A stretch of 52,874 bases of DNA from Candidatus Schekmanbacteria bacterium (GTDB taxonomy: Bacteria > CSSED10-310 > JACPHN01): NCBI GenBank assembly GCA_016188575.1, contig JACPHN010000120.1:1-52874 (forward strand). Reading direction: 5' to 3'. Under the pieces are notes generated by a model that was not told where the DNA came from, ran no database searches, and saw only the letters and a program-made list of their open reading frames with translations. Numbering within the stretch: the first letter of the stretch is position 1; every line of letters starts with the position of its first letter. The translations under genes were made by a program, and so were the position numbers. Positions 25,286-34,355 of the stretch are shown here, piece by piece.

Positions 25286-27153
25286 CGACGTCCGTGGCCA
25301 GCAGCTCGCGCTTGATGGGACGCGCGCGGCGCGCCATGGTGGCTATTTTGGCAGTGGTCGCGGTGCTCGCGATGGGCAAGGCACCAGCGGTGGCGCGGGC
25401 GCTTCCCGACGAGATCGTGCCACTCGACCAGGTGCGTCCCGGCGATCGCGTTACCGCCACGACCGTGTTTCGCGGCACGGAACCGGAAACGTTCGAGGGC
25501 GAAGTTCTGGGAATCTGGCGCGACTTCTACCCAAAGCGCCCGATCATACTCGTCCGCTTCTCCGGCGACCTCATTACCCGCACGGGCATCGCCGCGGGCA
25601 TGAGCGGCAGCCCCGTGTACCGGGGTGACCGCCTCGTCGGTGCCATCGCCTACAAGGTGAGCGCATTTCCCAAGGAACCGGTGGCCGGAGTGACGCCGAT
25701 CGAGCAGATGCTAGGAGAGGTTCGCGTTCCCGCCCCGGAGGCCGCCGCCAGCCCGCGCGCGGTTCGCCCCACGCCCGCGCCGGTGTGGAACCGGGCTGAT
25801 GTTGCCCCGAAAGCGATTGCCGCGATCAAGATCCCGCTTCAGGTTGCCGGTCTGCATCCGTCCGCTGTGACCATGCTGGCGGGCCGGTTGGAACGTTCGC
25901 CGTTTCAGGTCATGACAGAGCCCGCGGCGCCGGCCGCCGCCGGCGGCGGCTTCCCGAGCGCCAGCCCACTGGCTACCGACGGGCTTCCGCACGTAGAGGG
26001 CGCGGCCATCGCCCCTGGCGCCCCGATTGCCGCGGTGTTGGCCAGCGGCGATATTCACATTGCGGCCACGGGCACCGTCACCCGCGTGGACCGAGGCCGA
26101 GTCTTCGCCTTCGGCCATCCCTTCTTGTACCAGGGGCCGACAAGCGTGCCCATGGCACAGGCGGAAATCGTGACCACCCTCGCGGACCTCTACTCCAGCT
26201 ACAAGGTCGCCAACACGGGAAGGATCGTCGGCACCCTGGACTCGGACGGCCTGACAGGCATCTCGGGCACGCTCGGTCAGGCGCCGCCGATGATTCCGGT
26301 CGTCGTTACGGTGTCGCGCGGTGGCCACGTCAGCGATGTGCTCCGCGGGGATGTTCTGAACAACCGCGTGCTGACGCCTTCGATCGTCGGTTCCGTGGTC
26401 GTTAGCGGCCTCTACTTCGAGCCACAATATACGGACTATGCAAGCGTGACCATGCGCGCGAAGCTCGTCCTGAACGACGGTCTCGAGGTGGAGCGCCGCC
26501 AGGTCTACTCGGCGCTAGACCCAAATCCGACGCCGGCCGCCCTCCGTGTGGCCGGTGATATCACGGCGCTGTTTGGCGCCCTCTACGACAATCCGTTTAC
26601 GCCCCCGCACATTGTATCCGTGGACGTGCAGGTGGCCGTGGACACCGCGCCGCAACAGGTCCGCGTTCTCGACCTGCGGGCCGCAACCGCACAACCGCGA
26701 GCGGGCCGGTCATTGCGCCTGCTCCTCGAGACGGTGGCCTACCGCGGCGAGCGCCACGTAACTCCCGTGACGTTCACCCCCCCCGCCAACCTGTCTGGCA
26801 CGGCGATTCGCATCTGGGCGGGATCTCCTTCAGCCCTCTCGGCGGCGGGGCTGCGCATCCAGCCGACCGGTGCCGAATGGGATGGGGCGCGCAGCCTGGC
26901 AGACTTGGTCGAGTCCTTGTCGCACAGCCTTGCGGATGACGAAGTGCTCTTGGTCCTCGCCTCCTCCGCGCCCGACGCCCTCGTCAGAAACCGCTTCATG
27001 CCCCGCTTGCCAGTCTCCATGGCGGCATTTTACGCGGCGACTCCGAATAGCGCCGGCACGCCGGGCGGACGTTCCGCTGCAGTGGTCGCCAGGGTGCCGA
27101 TGCCCGGAATCCCGATAGAAGGCGCGGCCTTCGTCGCCGTCGATCTCAAGTAA
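25282..27153 (+). CDS. Secreted SpoIVB-like (peptidase S55) protein
   Basis: A 623-residue exported protein begins at a GTG overlapping the trxB stop. A signal or anchor helix (about residues 17-35) precedes an S55-type domain with [19 protein letters not shown] (candidate nucleophile Ser108) and GVTPIEQML, as in SpoIVB peptidases. A further segment [28 protein letters not shown] also occurs in this family. The rest is beta-rich and uncharacterised. Sporulation genes are absent here, so the substrate is probably another envelope protein. It is followed at 29 bp by a large secreted protein that may work with it. Confidence 0.8.
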   Translation: MTTSVASSSRLMGRARRAMVAILAVVAVLAMGKAPAVARALPDEIVPLDQVRPGDRVTATTVFRGTEPETFEGEVLGIWRDFYPKRPIILVRFSGDLITRTGIAAGMSGSPVYRGDRLVGAIAYKVSAFPKEPVAGVTPIEQMLGEVRVPAPEAAASPRAVRPTPAPVWNRADVAPKAIAAIKIPLQVAGLHPSAVTMLAGRLERSPFQVMTEPAAPAAAGGGFPSASPLATDGLPHVEGAAIAPGAPIAAVLASGDIHIAATGTVTRVDRGRVFAFGHPFLYQGPTSVPMAQAEIVTTLADLYSSYKVANTGRIVGTLDSDGLTGISGTLGQAPPMIPVVVTVSRGGHVSDVLRGDVLNNRVLTPSIVGSVVVSGLYFEPQYTDYASVTMRAKLVLNDGLEVERRQVYSALDPNPTPAALRVAGDITALFGALYDNPFTPPHIVSVDVQVAVDTAPQQVRVLDLRAATAQPRAGRSLRLLLETVAYRGERHVTPVTFTPPANLSGTAIRIWAGSPSALSAAGLRIQPTGAEWDGARSLADLVESLSHSLADDEVLLVLASSAPDALVRNRFMPRLPVSMAAFYAATPNSAGTPGGRSAAVVARVPMPGIPIEGAAFVAVDLK

Positions 27154-27182
27154 CCGCCCACCTCGCCACAGGATCGCACGTC

Positions 27183-29636
27183 ATGCACCACGTAGCACGC
27201 CGCGCCCGGATTCGCGCTCTGTCGCTTGCCGTCCTTTCGTTCCTGGTCGCGGCCGACGCCGCGGCAGGCGGCACCGAGTGGGCCGTGCACGATACACCGG
27301 CGCAGCTTGCAGCCGGGGACCTGGACGGCCTGGCGCTCCAGGATCCCGGACGCCTCGTGCTCGGGCCCGAGGTGAAGCAGCTCGCGCAGGTGGATGACGC
27401 CAACCTGTGGGCGGTGGCCTCTTGCGCCGACGGCACCATCTACACGGGAACCGGGGCGGACGGCCGCCTGTACCGGCTCGATCCAGGCAAGGCCGAACCC
27501 GTGCTCGTCAAGGACTTTGCGGAGCCCGCCGTGCAGGCGATCGCTACCGATTGCGGAAAGAAGCTGTACGTGGCGACGAATCCCAATGGCCGCGTGTACG
27601 AGCTCGCACTCGCCAATGCCGCCGCGGCCTCCGTAGTGTTCGACCCGGAGGAGACGTACGTCTGGGATCTTGCGCTGGACGCAAAAGGATCGCTGCTAGT
27701 GGCAACGGGCGACGTGGGACGGATCTATCGGGTGGTTGCGGGCAAGTCTCCCGAAGTCGTGCTGGACAGCGGTGAAGCGCATGTGCTGCGGATGGCGCTG
27801 GGGCCAGGCGGAGATCTGTTCGCGGGGACCGCCGACCGCGGCTACGTTTTCCGAGTCAGTCCCGCTGGGGAGCGCTTCGTGGTCTGGGACTCCCCGTTCA
27901 GCGATGTCGTGGACCTGGCGGTGCGGAGCGACGGAACGTTGGACCTCGTGACGACAGGAAAGAAGGAGCCGCCGGCCGCTGGTGGGCCGGGTGCCGGTGG
28001 GCGTGGCGCGCCAGGCGCCGCATCCAGCTCGGCCGCGGTCACACCGTCCTACTCGGAAGTCGTCGTGGTCGAGGCGAAGCCTGAGCCGCACGCTATCACC
28101 GCCGCGCCCCCGGCGGCCGTGGGTCCCGCGGTGGGCGATCGCGAGGGACCGGAGCCGGCGGAACACGAAGGCGAGAGTCCGACCCCAACGGGCGCGGGAG
28201 CGGAGGGGTCTCCCGCAGGCGAGGAGAGCGGCGCCGCCACCGAGACAGCACCCGCGGCCGATGACGCGGCGGCCGGCTCGCCGGTCTTCGACGTGCCGGC
28301 CACGGGAGAGGCACCGACCGGAGAAGGACGGGTCCAAACGATGGCCGCGGAGGCACCCGGACCCGTCAGTGAAGGAAGCGCGGTCGTGCGCATCCACCCG
28401 GATGGTGCTCCAGAGCGATTATGGTTGACAGCGGATGAGCGACTGCACAGTTTGGCGCTGTTTGGCGACGACGTGCTCGTCGGTTCCGGCGCCAAAGGCC
28501 GCATCTACCGGGTTGCCAGCGGTGAGGCCGCGTCGGTGCTCGTGGAGGTAGGCGGCGCCGCGGTGCCGGTTCTCCGCGGGGCGGGGAAGCGCATCTTCGC
28601 GGGCGCGAATGACGCGGCTCGGGTTTTGGAGATCCTGCCGAGCCACAATCGCACCGCTACCTATCAGTCGGCACCCATCGACGCCGGCGTCCACGCCCGC
28701 TGGGGGCGCATGGTGTTGCGCGCGGAAACTCCGGGAGAATCGACGCTGCGGTTGCGCACGCGGTCCGGCAACAGTCGCGAGCCGGGCGAGCTCTGGAGCG
28801 CATGGCGAGAGCTCGCCGAGGGCGGCGTGATTCAGAGCCCGCCGGCGCGGCTGATGCAATACGAAGCGTCGTTCACGGCGGATGCCAAGGGTGTCGGGCC
28901 GACGCTCTGGCGCGTCGAGGTGGCCTACGTGCCGCTCAACATGCCGCCCGAAATTCGGTCCGTGGAGGTTCTCGCGCCTGACCTCATCCTCGAGCAACTC
29001 CCGGCCCAGCCGATGACCGTGCGCCCGAACCGCACGGGGGCGGTACCGCAGACAAACGTCATGATGCCCCAATCGCGGGAAGTGCCGATGGCGGGAATGC
29101 GCGCCGCGCGCTGGGATGCCGCCGACCCGAATGGCGACGTGCTGCGCTACACGGTCGAGCTGCGCGCCGAGAGCGAGGACGCCTGGCGGACGTTGGCGAC
29201 CGACGTTGAGCGCACTTTCTTGAGCTGGGACACCGCTACCATCGGCGACGGCAAGTACACTTTGCGCGTTACCGCCAACGACGCGGACAGCAATTCGGCC
29301 GCACGCATGAAGTCGACCTCCAAGCTCAGCGCGCCCTTCGTCATCGATCTGTCGCCGCCCCGGCTCACGACGCCTGCCGTGACCCTTGATGGACGTGAGG
29401 CGGCGGTGCGGTTTCGCGCCGAAGACGGGACCAGTTTCATCAGCCGCGCCGGCTACACGGTCGACGGCGGACCCTGGGTTTCGCTCGAACCTCGCGACGG
29501 CGTTTTCGACCAGCTCGACGAAGAGCTCGCCTTTGCGGTCAAGCTCGCCCCTGGGAAACACACGCTTGCGCTCTCCGCAATCGACCGAGCGGAAAATGTG
29601 GCGACGACCAGGCTGCTCGTGACGATCGACAAATGA
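27183..29636 (+). CDS. Large secreted beta-propeller-like protein with low-complexity linker
   Basis: An 817-residue protein with a signal peptide (residues 1-28). Residues 60-270 hold short repeats such as GTIYTGTGADGRLYRLDP, KLYVATNPNGRVYEL, LLVATGDVGRIYRV and DLFAGTADRGYVFRV, i.e. propeller blades. A long Ala/Gly/Pro/Glu-rich linker (about 270-400) interrupts them, and a further blade (VLVGSGAKGRIYRVASG) follows. The C-terminal half holds beta-sandwich or Fn3-like segments (LRYTVELRAESEDAW, GKYTLRVTANDADSNS). It is probably an extracellular or periplasmic scaffold. It is likely co-transcribed with the S55 protein. Confidence 0.78.
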   Translation: MHHVARRARIRALSLAVLSFLVAADAAAGGTEWAVHDTPAQLAAGDLDGLALQDPGRLVLGPEVKQLAQVDDANLWAVASCADGTIYTGTGADGRLYRLDPGKAEPVLVKDFAEPAVQAIATDCGKKLYVATNPNGRVYELALANAAAASVVFDPEETYVWDLALDAKGSLLVATGDVGRIYRVVAGKSPEVVLDSGEAHVLRMALGPGGDLFAGTADRGYVFRVSPAGERFVVWDSPFSDVVDLAVRSDGTLDLVTTGKKEPPAAGGPGAGGRGAPGAASSSAAVTPSYSEVVVVEAKPEPHAITAAPPAAVGPAVGDREGPEPAEHEGESPTPTGAGAEGSPAGEESGAATETAPAADDAAAGSPVFDVPATGEAPTGEGRVQTMAAEAPGPVSEGSAVVRIHPDGAPERLWLTADERLHSLALFGDDVLVGSGAKGRIYRVASGEAASVLVEVGGAAVPVLRGAGKRIFAGANDAARVLEILPSHNRTATYQSAPIDAGVHARWGRMVLRAETPGESTLRLRTRSGNSREPGELWSAWRELAEGGVIQSPPARLMQYEASFTADAKGVGPTLWRVEVAYVPLNMPPEIRSVEVLAPDLILEQLPAQPMTVRPNRTGAVPQTNVMMPQSREVPMAGMRAARWDAADPNGDVLRYTVELRAESEDAWRTLATDVERTFLSWDTATIGDGKYTLRVTANDADSNSAARMKSTSKLSAPFVIDLSPPRLTTPAVTLDGREAAVRFRAEDGTSFISRAGYTVDGGPWVSLEPRDGVFDQLDEELAFAVKLAPGKHTLALSAIDRAENVATTRLLVTIDK

Positions 29637-29656
29637 GCGCCGCAAGCTGCCGCGCG

Positions 29657-29905
29657 CTACTGAAGATAGCGCTCTGCAAGACCCTTGGCGGTGTCCGAAG
29701 CGTACACCTCGCCACCCAGATCGTGAATGACCTCCACGATAGGCTCCATCGCCGCGTCGATCTTGTCGGCAATCTCCTCGTCCTCTTCGGCGACCAGGTC
29801 CGCGACCAGATCGAGCGTGGCGAGAACGCCATTGAGTATCGCGATCAGTTCGCGCTGATCCATACTGCCCTGGACGAGCTCCTCTTCCGGCTCGAGCTCT
29901 GACAT
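29657..29905 (-). CDS. Small acidic protein of unknown function
   Basis: An 82-residue, strongly acidic, all-helical protein (ELEPEEELVQGSMDQRELIAIL, DLVAEEDEEIADKIDAAMEPIVEVIHDL). There is no membrane helix and no recognised domain. A good ribosome site (AGGAGAG) precedes the ATG at 29905. It is convergent with the propeller gene at a distance of only 20 bp. Confidence 0.65.
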   Translation of the reverse strand: MSELEPEEELVQGSMDQRELIAILNGVLATLDLVADLVAEEDEEIADKIDAAMEPIVEVIHDLGGEVYASDTAKGLAERYLQ

Positions 29906-30044
29906 CGAATCTCTCCTGTCGCTGTGGCACGCAATCGCAGGAGAAATACCCTACTGGCGACGGCGCCCAACGTCAAGAGGTTGACAGGAGCGAGTGGTCA
30001 AGCCGCGCGGTATCGCGACCGATTAACGAGCATGGGGGTACGTC

Positions 30045-31070
30045 ATGTTGAATGTCATCAGCGACCGCGTCGTCATGGTAACCGGGGGCACGGGCTCGAT
30101 CGGCCGCGAGATCGTTCGCCAGTGTCTGGCCGGCGGCGCCCGGGTGGTGCGGATCTACAGCCGGGACGAGCACAAGCAGGAACAGCTTTCTCGGGAGCTG
30201 TCGGAAAGCGCAAATGTGCGCTTCTTGCTCGGTGACGTGCGCGATCGGGAGCGGCTGTGGCGGGCCATGGAAGATGTGGACATCGTCTTCCACGCCGCGG
30301 CCCTGAAGCACGTCCCGGCCTGTGAAAACAACCCGTTCGAGGCCGTGAAGACCAACGTGCTGGGAACACAGAACGTGATCGACGCGGCGCTGGCGTTCAA
30401 TGCGCTGCGCGTCGTCGGCATCAGCACCGACAAGGCCGTGAGCCCCAACAGCACCATGGGAGCCACCAAGCTGCTGGCGGAGCGGCTGCTGCTCTCTGCG
30501 CACCTGTACCGCGGCAAGCGGCGGACGACCTTCACCTGTGTGCGCTTCGGGAATGTGCTGAACTCCAACGGTTCGGTGATTCCGGTCGTGCGCGACCAGA
30601 TCCTGAAGGGCCGGCCCGTTCAGCTTACCGATGAGCGCATGACGCGTTTTTTTCTGACGATCCCGCGAGCTGTCGAGCTGGTCATCCGGGCGGCGTCGCT
30701 GTCCGAGGGCGGAGACACGTTCATCTTGCGAATGCCCGCCGTGCGCATCGCCGACCTCCTCGCGGTGCTCGTCGAGGAGATCGCGGCACAGGCCGGCATT
30801 GCTCCTCCCGGGATTGTCGCCGGCAGGGCCCGCCCGGGCGAGAAACTGCACGAGGCGCTGCTGACACGCGACGAGGCCGAGCGCGCCGTTGACCTCGGCG
30901 AGCTCATCGCCATTCCCTCGTGGTGGTGGAAGGGGGAGACGCCGTATCTCGGCGGCACGCCCGTTGGCCAGAGCGTGTACAACTCGGCCCAAGCGCCATA
31001 CTTGCCGATCGCCGAGATCCGACGGCTCGTGCGCTCGATCGGTAGCGGCGGCGAGTACTGTCGTGAGTGA
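30045..31070 (+). CDS. Nucleotide-sugar 4,6-dehydratase, soluble WbpM/CapD-type
   Basis: A 341-residue extended short-chain dehydrogenase. The NAD site is VMVTGGTGSIGREIV. The catalytic segment reads STDKAVSPNSTMGATKLLAE, with Met in the usual Tyr position, as in the Ser-Met-Lys triad of WbpM/CapD-type UDP-GlcNAc 4,6-dehydratases. The RFGNVLNSNGSVIPVVRDQI and ERMTRFFLTIPRAVELV segments are typical. Unlike WbpM it lacks the N-terminal membrane half. It feeds deoxy or nonulosonic sugars, and the next two genes overlap or nearly overlap it, including a NeuB-type synthase. Confidence 0.9.
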   Translation: MLNVISDRVVMVTGGTGSIGREIVRQCLAGGARVVRIYSRDEHKQEQLSRELSESANVRFLLGDVRDRERLWRAMEDVDIVFHAAALKHVPACENNPFEAVKTNVLGTQNVIDAALAFNALRVVGISTDKAVSPNSTMGATKLLAERLLLSAHLYRGKRRTTFTCVRFGNVLNSNGSVIPVVRDQILKGRPVQLTDERMTRFFLTIPRAVELVIRAASLSEGGDTFILRMPAVRIADLLAVLVEEIAAQAGIAPPGIVAGRARPGEKLHEALLTRDEAERAVDLGELIAIPSWWWKGETPYLGGTPVGQSVYNSAQAPYLPIAEIRRLVRSIGSGGEYCRE

Positions 31071-32139
31071 TCGACTTACCCTGCTCTGCACCAGCGTGGG
31101 ACGCCGCGTCCCACTGATGCGCGCCTTTCGCGAGGCTGCCGCGGCCCTCGAAGTCGAGCTTCGCCTCATCGCCATCGCCAGCGATCCGCTCTGCGCTGGT
31201 TTCCATCGCGCTGACCTGTCGAGAATCGTCCCCACGGTCGAGTCCCCCGCATACCTGCCGGTCGTTGCCGAGCTCTGCGCAACCGAGCGCGTGGACGTCG
31301 TCCTTCCAACACTGGACGAGGAGCTCGCGCTGTGGGCGGCGCTGGCTTGGGGCCGCGAGCACGCTGGGGAGCTCCCCATCGCGTTTGGACCGGCGGGCTC
31401 GCCGGCGGCGGTCGGTGCGGTGCGCGTGATCATCTCTCCACTGGAGGCGGTTAACGCTTGCCTGGACAAGCTCGCGCTCGCCGCCGCGCTCGAGCGCTTG
31501 CGCATCCCGACTGCGTCCACGGCGATCTTCGACCCCACGGCCGTGACGCGATTCGCGACCCCGCCGATCGGCTACCCTTTCATCATCAAGCCGCGGCGCG
31601 GCAAAGGCAGCCTCGGGGTGTTTCGCGTGTGGTCGGAAGCGGATCTGGACTATTTCGCGAATACGGCGATGCCGCGGTTGCTTTCGTCGGGAATCGGGCG
31701 CGCCGGATTTATCTGTCAGGAGATGCTGAAAGGCCAGGAGTTCACGCTTGACGTCCTGTGCGACCTGATAACCGGCGAGCCGCTGTCCGTGGTGCCGCGG
31801 CTGCGCTTGACCGTGCGCGCCGGCGTCAGCGACACGGGGAGAACGGTTCGCGATCAACGTCTGGTAGAAATCGGGGCGACGACTGCGAGATCGCTCGGCA
31901 TCATCGGCCCCGCCAACATTCAGGGCTTCGTGCGCGATGACGGCCGGATTGCGCTTACTGAGGTCAACCCCCGGTTCTCCGGCGGGATCCCACTGACCAT
32001 CGCCGCGGGCGGCGACTTCCCGCGCTGGCTGCTGCAGATGCTGCGCAGTGAGCAGCTCGCGCCGCGACTCGGTGTCTACGAGGGAGTGACGATGGTGCGG
32101 TATGAGGAATCGCTGTTTGTGAGCAACACGGAGGAGTGA
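31063..32139 (+). CDS. ATP-grasp enzyme (CarB/PylC-like)
   Basis: A 358-residue ATP-grasp ligase. The N-terminal preATP-grasp domain begins LTLLCTSVGRRVPLM. The ATP-binding loop is FIIKPRRGKGSLGVFRV, and magnesium ligands lie in EVNPRFSGGIPLTIAAGG. Such carbamoyl-phosphate-synthase-like proteins are common in surface glycan clusters, where they join an amino or carboxyl group to a sugar or amino acid. The GTG start at 31063 overlaps the dehydratase stop. It sits directly before a NeuB-like gene, so a role in decorating a nonulosonic acid is plausible but not shown. Confidence 0.85.
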   Translation: MSDRLTLLCTSVGRRVPLMRAFREAAAALEVELRLIAIASDPLCAGFHRADLSRIVPTVESPAYLPVVAELCATERVDVVLPTLDEELALWAALAWGREHAGELPIAFGPAGSPAAVGAVRVIISPLEAVNACLDKLALAAALERLRIPTASTAIFDPTAVTRFATPPIGYPFIIKPRRGKGSLGVFRVWSEADLDYFANTAMPRLLSSGIGRAGFICQEMLKGQEFTLDVLCDLITGEPLSVVPRLRLTVRAGVSDTGRTVRDQRLVEIGATTARSLGIIGPANIQGFVRDDGRIALTEVNPRFSGGIPLTIAAGGDFPRWLLQMLRSEQLAPRLGVYEGVTMVRYEESLFVSNTEE

Positions 32140-32144
32140 GGGCG

Positions 32145-33125
32145 ATGGCCTGGACAAACCTGGGACGGACCACGCTGATCGCGGAGGCGGGCCTGAATCA
32201 CGACGGATCGCTCGCGACTGCGCTCCACCTCGTTGGCGCGGCGGCGATTGCGGGCGCGGACGCAGTCAAATTTCAGACCTTCCGAGCGGATCGCCTGGTG
32301 GCGCGGCGCCGCCCCGAGTGGGAGCTGTTTCGGCAGTGGGAGCTGCCCCCGGAGGCCTGGCGCGAGCTCGCGCGGGAAGCAGCGCGGCTCGACCTCGAGC
32401 TGATGTCGACGCCGTTCGACGAGGACAGCCTGGCGCTCCTGGTCGATCTCGGCGTCAAACGCATCAAGGTCGCCAGCGGCGATCTGACGTATCTGCCCCT
32501 GCTGCGCGCCGTTGCGCACACGGAGCTCCCTGTCCTGCTGTCGACGGGAATGAGCGGTCTCGGCGAGATCGAGCAGGCGGTGAGCTGCCTGGAGGAGTCC
32601 GGTGCCGGCGAGATCACGTTGCTCCACTGCGTCAGCGCCTATCCTTGTCCGGCGCCCGCGCTGAACTTGCGGGCAATGGACACACTGCGCAGCGCGTTCG
32701 GCTTGCCCGTCGGTCTGTCCGATCACACCCTCGGCACGGCGGCGGCGGTGGCTGCGGTCGCGCGGGGGGCAGTGGTTGTCGAGAAGCACTTCACGCTCGA
32801 CCGCGGCGCTCCGGGTCCCGACCATGCGCTGTCGCTCGATCCCGAGACCTTTCGCCAGCTCGTGAACGACGTTCGCTTCGTCGAGGCCGCGCTTGGAGAC
32901 GGCCGAAAAGCCTTGCAGGCGTGCGAGGAGCCGTCGCGGCGCTTTGGGCGGCGGGCGCTGCACGCGTCGCGCGACCTCCCCGCCGGGCACCGGCTCGAGC
33001 TGGAGGATTTGGAGGCGCTGCGGCCCGCGGACGGGTTGCCGCCGCAAGCGCTGTCCGTCGTCGTCGGCCGGAAGCTGCGGCGGGCACTGATCTCGGGGGA
33101 ACCCGTGACCTGGGAGGACGTCTGA
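32145..33125 (+). CDS. N-acetylneuraminate synthase family protein (NeuB/SpsE)
   Basis: A 326-residue enzyme of the sialic, legionaminic and pseudaminic acid synthase family, which condenses a hexosamine derivative with phosphoenolpyruvate. The family motifs are LIAEAGLNHDGS, GADAVKFQTF, KVASGDLTYLPLL, LHCVSAYPCP, GLSDHTLG and EKHFTLDRGAPGPDHALSL. The C-terminal SAF (antifreeze-like) domain follows (RRALHASRDLPAGHRL). I prefer the ATG at 32145 with GGAGGA upstream; a GTG at 32136 is also possible. Which nine-carbon sugar is made cannot be told, because the cluster lacks obvious NeuA or NeuC genes here. Confidence 0.92.
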   Translation: MAWTNLGRTTLIAEAGLNHDGSLATALHLVGAAAIAGADAVKFQTFRADRLVARRRPEWELFRQWELPPEAWRELAREAARLDLELMSTPFDEDSLALLVDLGVKRIKVASGDLTYLPLLRAVAHTELPVLLSTGMSGLGEIEQAVSCLEESGAGEITLLHCVSAYPCPAPALNLRAMDTLRSAFGLPVGLSDHTLGTAAAVAAVARGAVVVEKHFTLDRGAPGPDHALSLDPETFRQLVNDVRFVEAALGDGRKALQACEEPSRRFGRRALHASRDLPAGHRLELEDLEALRPADGLPPQALSVVVGRKLRRALISGEPVTWEDV

Positions 33126-33139
33126 GGAGGCGCGGCACC

Positions 33140-34312
33140 TCAGGCGCGAGTGCCGCCGCGTGCCGACTCCAGGCGCCGTCCGATGTCGATGGCGCGCAGG
33201 ACCTGCTCCGTGCAGTCCGCCAACCTGTGAGCCGCACCCGCGGCCGCGCTCGGGCCAGGCGCGGCGCTGTCCGTCAGGCCGAAGCACGCCGAGAACGGGC
33301 AGTCCGCGAGCGCCGCGAACCCTTCCTCGAGCGAGCCGCAGATGGCGATAACCGGCACCGCGGGGTCCAGGCCACGGGCGCGCCGCGCAACGGCGACCGG
33401 TAGCTTCCCCGCAAGGCTCTGGTGATCCAGGCGGCCCTCGCCGGTGAGCACCAGGTCGGCCGAGCGGGAGTGGTCGTCAAAGCCGCAGGACTGCATGGCG
33501 AGCTCCGCTCCGTCGCGAAGCATGGCCCCAGCGAAGGCGGCGAGCCCGGCGGCGGCGCCACCACCGGCACCGCCGCGCGGGAGCGCCGCGATGTGCACGC
33601 CCACATCGCGTGCGACCAGTCGTGCGAGGTTTTCGAGGCCCCACTCCAGCCGCGCGACATCCGCTTCGCCGGCGCCTTTCTGCGGAGCGAACACGCGCGC
33701 GGCCCCCTCTGGCCCGACGAGCGGATTGCGCACGTCGCAGGCGGCAGTGACCGTCACGTCGCGCAGCCGCGGATCCAGGCCCGCGGTGTCGATCGCGCAT
33801 ACCTTGGCCATCGCGCTTCCGGACGGCCGTAGCGGCTTACCCAGCGCATCCAGAAATCGCGCGCCGAGCGCCACCGCGATTCCCATGCCGCAATCCACGG
33901 TGGCGCTACCGCCGATGCCGACGACGATCCGCCGCGCTCCGAGAGCGAGCGCGGCGAGCAGGAGCAGCCCGGTGCCCAACGTTGAGGCGGCACAAGGGTC
34001 TCGCTCCGCTGGCGCGACCAGCGCGAGGCCTGAAGCCTCTGCCATTTCGACGACGGCGACAGCGCCGCGCTCGATCATACCCAGGCGCGCACGGATTTCG
34101 CGGCCTCGCGGGTCGACCGCAGGGTGCGCGTGGACCTCACCGCCCTGAGCGCTGACCAGGCAATCGAGAAACCCCTCGCCCCCATCGGACATCGGCAGTG
34201 TCGTGATCTCTGCCCGCGGCTGCGCCCGCTGGACGCCCTCCCGCATCGCGGCGCAGGCGTCAGGCCCCGAGAGGGTGCCCTTGAAGCTGTTCGGAGCGAT
34301 GAGGATCTTCAT
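33140..34312 (-). CDS. Glycerate kinase (type I, GarK/GlxK family)
   Basis: A 390-residue enzyme that phosphorylates glycerate, usually to 2-phosphoglycerate. It starts KILIAPNSFKGTLSGPDAC and continues with PMSDGGEGFLDCL, VEMAEASGLALV, GIGGSATVDCGMGIA, AACDVRNPLVGPEGAARVF, FAPQKGA and LVLTGEGRLDHQSLAGK, all characteristic. The frame is open 88 codons further upstream, but the domain begins at the ATG at 34312. It is convergent with the NeuB gene (14 bp apart) and 43 bp downstream of a glycosyltransferase on the same strand. Confidence 0.94.
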   Translation of the reverse strand: MKILIAPNSFKGTLSGPDACAAMREGVQRAQPRAEITTLPMSDGGEGFLDCLVSAQGGEVHAHPAVDPRGREIRARLGMIERGAVAVVEMAEASGLALVAPAERDPCAASTLGTGLLLLAALALGARRIVVGIGGSATVDCGMGIAVALGARFLDALGKPLRPSGSAMAKVCAIDTAGLDPRLRDVTVTAACDVRNPLVGPEGAARVFAPQKGAGEADVARLEWGLENLARLVARDVGVHIAALPRGGAGGGAAAGLAAFAGAMLRDGAELAMQSCGFDDHSRSADLVLTGEGRLDHQSLAGKLPVAVARRARGLDPAVPVIAICGSLEEGFAALADCPFSACFGLTDSAAPGPSAAAGAAHRLADCTEQVLRAIDIGRRLESARGGTRA

Positions 34313-34355
34313 GAGATAGCTGGCGGCGGCGGTGCGTGCACGGGTTGTTTTCTCG

